DNA of 32,564 bases, from assembly GCA_021399405.1 (NCBI GenBank), contig JAAFKL010000286.1, positions 1-32,564 on the forward strand, given 5' to 3'. The stretch comes from Candidatus Heimdallarchaeota archaeon. Its GTDB lineage: Archaea; Asgardarchaeota; Heimdallarchaeia; Heimdallarchaeales; Kariarchaeaceae. The notes under the pieces are model-generated. The model did no database searches and was not told the origin of the DNA. It worked only from the letters and a program-made list of their open reading frames with translations. A program made the translations under genes and the position numbers. Of this stretch, positions 30,869 through 32,564 are shown piece after piece. Within the stretch, counting starts at the first letter, position 1, and each line of letters starts with the position of its first letter.

Positions 30869-32512
30869 GTGAAACATACTTTTGCCATACAAGTCCCGAT
30901 TAATTGGGATAAAATGTCTCAATCACAGCAATTGAGATACCATCGTATGCAAAAGCGAGATTCAAAGATTATTAAAAAATATCTTGGAATAATCAAGAAA
31001 GAAAACGATAACCTCGTAACATTATCAAAACGTGATAAATACCAAATTGATACTGGTTTGTTGGATCGACTAACTTTGACTACTAAAAGTAGAAGCAAAG
31101 TAACATATGATCTTAAGGCCAAATATCCTCGAATATCCACTGATGAGTTGCAAGAATGCCGAGAGAGTGCAGTTAGTACTTACAAATCATATCTTGAACT
31201 ATTAAAAATACAAAACGCTAAATTACCAATTGATAAGCCTGTAAAAGAACAGGGATCATTTTCACGAACTATTTTATATAATGGAGGAGCAAGAGGACGT
31301 TTTAGCCTTAATAATGTTGTCTTTTCAGTAAGGGATTCGATGGATACCAACTGGTCAATTGTTAATGGAGTAAAAAAGAGAGTAACTCATGACAGATTGA
31401 AAATCCCTCTGAAACTGAGTAAATATCATGAAGAACAGATTTCCAAAGGTGATATTGCTTCACTAAAATTCTCTGCAAGAGATGGAATACACTATGCCAA
31501 TTTTTCCATCAATTCACAGGTTGAAACTCAAGATCTAAAAGGAAAACCAAAGGCAGTGATAGGGATTGATCTCGGAATTAAAAAGACTGCATATTCTCTG
31601 GTGATGACCGATACAGGTATTCAACATAGGAAAACTTGGCATTCAGACAATAAATTCAAAGAATTATCAAGACTGGAAGATCTAATAGCTAGTCTACAAC
31701 GAGAATATTATCATCGGATCAATAATTCAATCCCCAGGAGTAATATTCCAAAGAAGCTAAAAGAACTTAAAAACAGTCGAAAGATAATCTCATTGGAATA
31801 TGATCGCCTACTGGTAAAAGAATTAGTGGAACATATTCAAGAAGTAACTCAAAGATTCAATTTACAGATAGGAATTGGTAAATTGAAAGGGATCCGTAGA
31901 AACGGAGGAAAAGGCAATGGTAAAGGCAAAAAATTCAGGAAAAGACTCAATTCCTGGGCTTTCTTCAGATTTACCAAAATGCTAGAACACAAACTATCTG
32001 AAATTGGTTTGAAAAACAAATTATTTGCAATTGATGAATACTGGACATCAATCTTTTGTTACAAATGTAATACTAAAGGTAAGAGACCAACTCAATCATT
32101 TTTCAAATGCCTTAACTCTAAATGCAGAGTTAGAAATAATGCCGATTTCAATGGAGCTATGAATATAGCAAAACGTACTGTAAAGTACAGGAAACTTACA
32201 CCAAAATCAACTTGGAGTAAAGTTGGACTAGGTCGGTTTCTTAGACCATATCAAGCAAAAGGTACTAAGAATACACCGAAGGCTCATTCTCGTAAGAGAA
32301 GGAGAAGTCCAAATACAGCCAAAAAGAAAGTAGTAATTTCTGTTCCTGTATCCGTTGTAACGAGCCATCAACTATCAAGTGATGATATTAATTTTGATAT
32401 GCATGATGGTATCGAGAATGATGTTGCAATGGTTAGAAAGTATGAAAAACCCATCTTGGTCGAGCCTGCTAGCTTGAATAAACCAAGTGGAAGGAAGCGT
32501 CTCTCTCCGTAA
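30869..32512 (+). CDS. tnpB: TnpB RNA-guided nuclease, large, with rearranged RuvC site
   Basis: This is a 547-residue protein starting at GTG. The N-terminal ~220 residues are the wedge/REC-like part. RuvC-I is VIGIDLGIKKTA (Asp234). The RuvC-II strand reads IGIGKLKGI, so the canonical Glu is Gly337. A Glu occurs instead at 390 in DEYWTS, just before the zinc finger (C397, C400, C414, C419). RuvC-III is NADFNGAMNIA (Asp426). Residues ~440-547 are a basic extension (SRKRRRSPN), so the protein exceeds the usual ~400. TnpB cuts DNA guided by an RNA made from its 3' end. No tnpA is present. Confidence 0.9.
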   Translation: MKHTFAIQVPINWDKMSQSQQLRYHRMQKRDSKIIKKYLGIIKKENDNLVTLSKRDKYQIDTGLLDRLTLTTKSRSKVTYDLKAKYPRISTDELQECRESAVSTYKSYLELLKIQNAKLPIDKPVKEQGSFSRTILYNGGARGRFSLNNVVFSVRDSMDTNWSIVNGVKKRVTHDRLKIPLKLSKYHEEQISKGDIASLKFSARDGIHYANFSINSQVETQDLKGKPKAVIGIDLGIKKTAYSLVMTDTGIQHRKTWHSDNKFKELSRLEDLIASLQREYYHRINNSIPRSNIPKKLKELKNSRKIISLEYDRLLVKELVEHIQEVTQRFNLQIGIGKLKGIRRNGGKGNGKGKKFRKRLNSWAFFRFTKMLEHKLSEIGLKNKLFAIDEYWTSIFCYKCNTKGKRPTQSFFKCLNSKCRVRNNADFNGAMNIAKRTVKYRKLTPKSTWSKVGLGRFLRPYQAKGTKNTPKAHSRKRRRSPNTAKKKVVISVPVSVVTSHQLSSDDINFDMHDGIENDVAMVRKYEKPILVEPASLNKPSGRKRLSP

Positions 32513-32564
32513 GGAGACAAGTACTATACTATTCCAGTGTAGCAGCTGGAGGATACGGTGACGT
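32504..32564 (+). ncRNA. Probable 3' end of the TnpB guide RNA (omega RNA)
   Basis: TCTCC-GTAA-GGAGA (32504-32517) is a 5-base stem with a GNRA-type GUAA loop that contains the tnpB stop codon. A second stem TCCAG...CTGGA (32533-32550) follows with an 8-base loop. Structured RNA overlapping the tnpB 3' end and running into the element's right border is the known position of omega RNA. The window ends before the right end and guide are reached, so boundaries are not known. Confidence 0.5.

Noticed and set aside
30869..32512. Catalytically dead TnpB (repurposed regulator)
   Set aside because: The Gly at the usual Glu position suggested this, but both Asp residues are present and Glu390 can take the role, as in Fanzor-type sites.

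Overview
This is an AT-rich stretch of an archaeal genome. The archaeal call rests on AT-rich TATA-like boxes about 26 bases upstream of many start codons with almost no leader, frequent GTG/TTG starts, many surface proteins built as signal peptide + ectodomain + C-terminal membrane anchor + short basic tail, VapBC, AbrB/MazF and RelE-type toxin-antitoxin modules, and a TnpB. The gene mix (SBBP propellers, a deoxynucleoside kinase, a PI-PLC, oxygen-defence genes) suggests an Asgard archaeon, perhaps of the Heimdallarchaeia type. That placement is an inference; no rRNA or other marker gene is present. I see no tRNA, rRNA or CRISPR array.

Layout. 1-2.5 kb: a tiny membrane protein and two divergent anchored surface proteins. 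2.6-4.5 kb: a RelE-like toxin with a Panacea-like antitoxin, then two small membrane proteins. 4.7-7.5 kb: a membrane protein with its Xre-type regulator and two exported proteins of unknown function. 7.7-13.4 kb: an accessory zone with VapBC, an SBBP surface protein, a membrane protein with a lectin-like ectodomain and a cytosolic winged helix, an AbrB/MazF module, a phosphoesterase, and several decayed copies of one gene tail. 13.6-16.6 kb: the 982-residue protein that still carries that tail (SBBP propeller, calcium-type repeats, membrane helix, coiled coil, winged helix). 16.6-20.5 kb: anchored surface proteins (one resembling the ethylbenzene-dehydrogenase haem domain, one an SGNH hydrolase) and a GNAT acetyltransferase. 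20.5-23.8 kb: a redox group with thioredoxin reductase, a chemoreceptor-like protein, and nickel superoxide dismutase with its maturation protease. 23.8-30.4 kb: a PH-like membrane protein, a probable PD-(D/E)XK coiled-coil nuclease next to endonuclease III, a HIT protein with a deoxynucleoside kinase, and a PI-PLC-like protein. 30.5-32.56 kb: the start of a broken secreted-protein gene followed by a large TnpB whose 3' end probably overlaps its guide RNA.

How the parts fit. The redox and repair genes (NiSOD, its protease, TrxB, Nth, a putative nuclease) suit a cell that meets oxygen. The 10.3 and 13.6 kb proteins look like one-piece receptors that could carry a surface signal to a DNA-binding domain at the membrane. 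The items most worth following are the TnpB with a displaced catalytic glutamate resembling that of eukaryotic Fanzors, the archaeal NiSOD pair, the PI-PLC with eukaryotic active-site spacing, the tail fossils that bracket a toxin-antitoxin module, and the nuclease/Nth pair.
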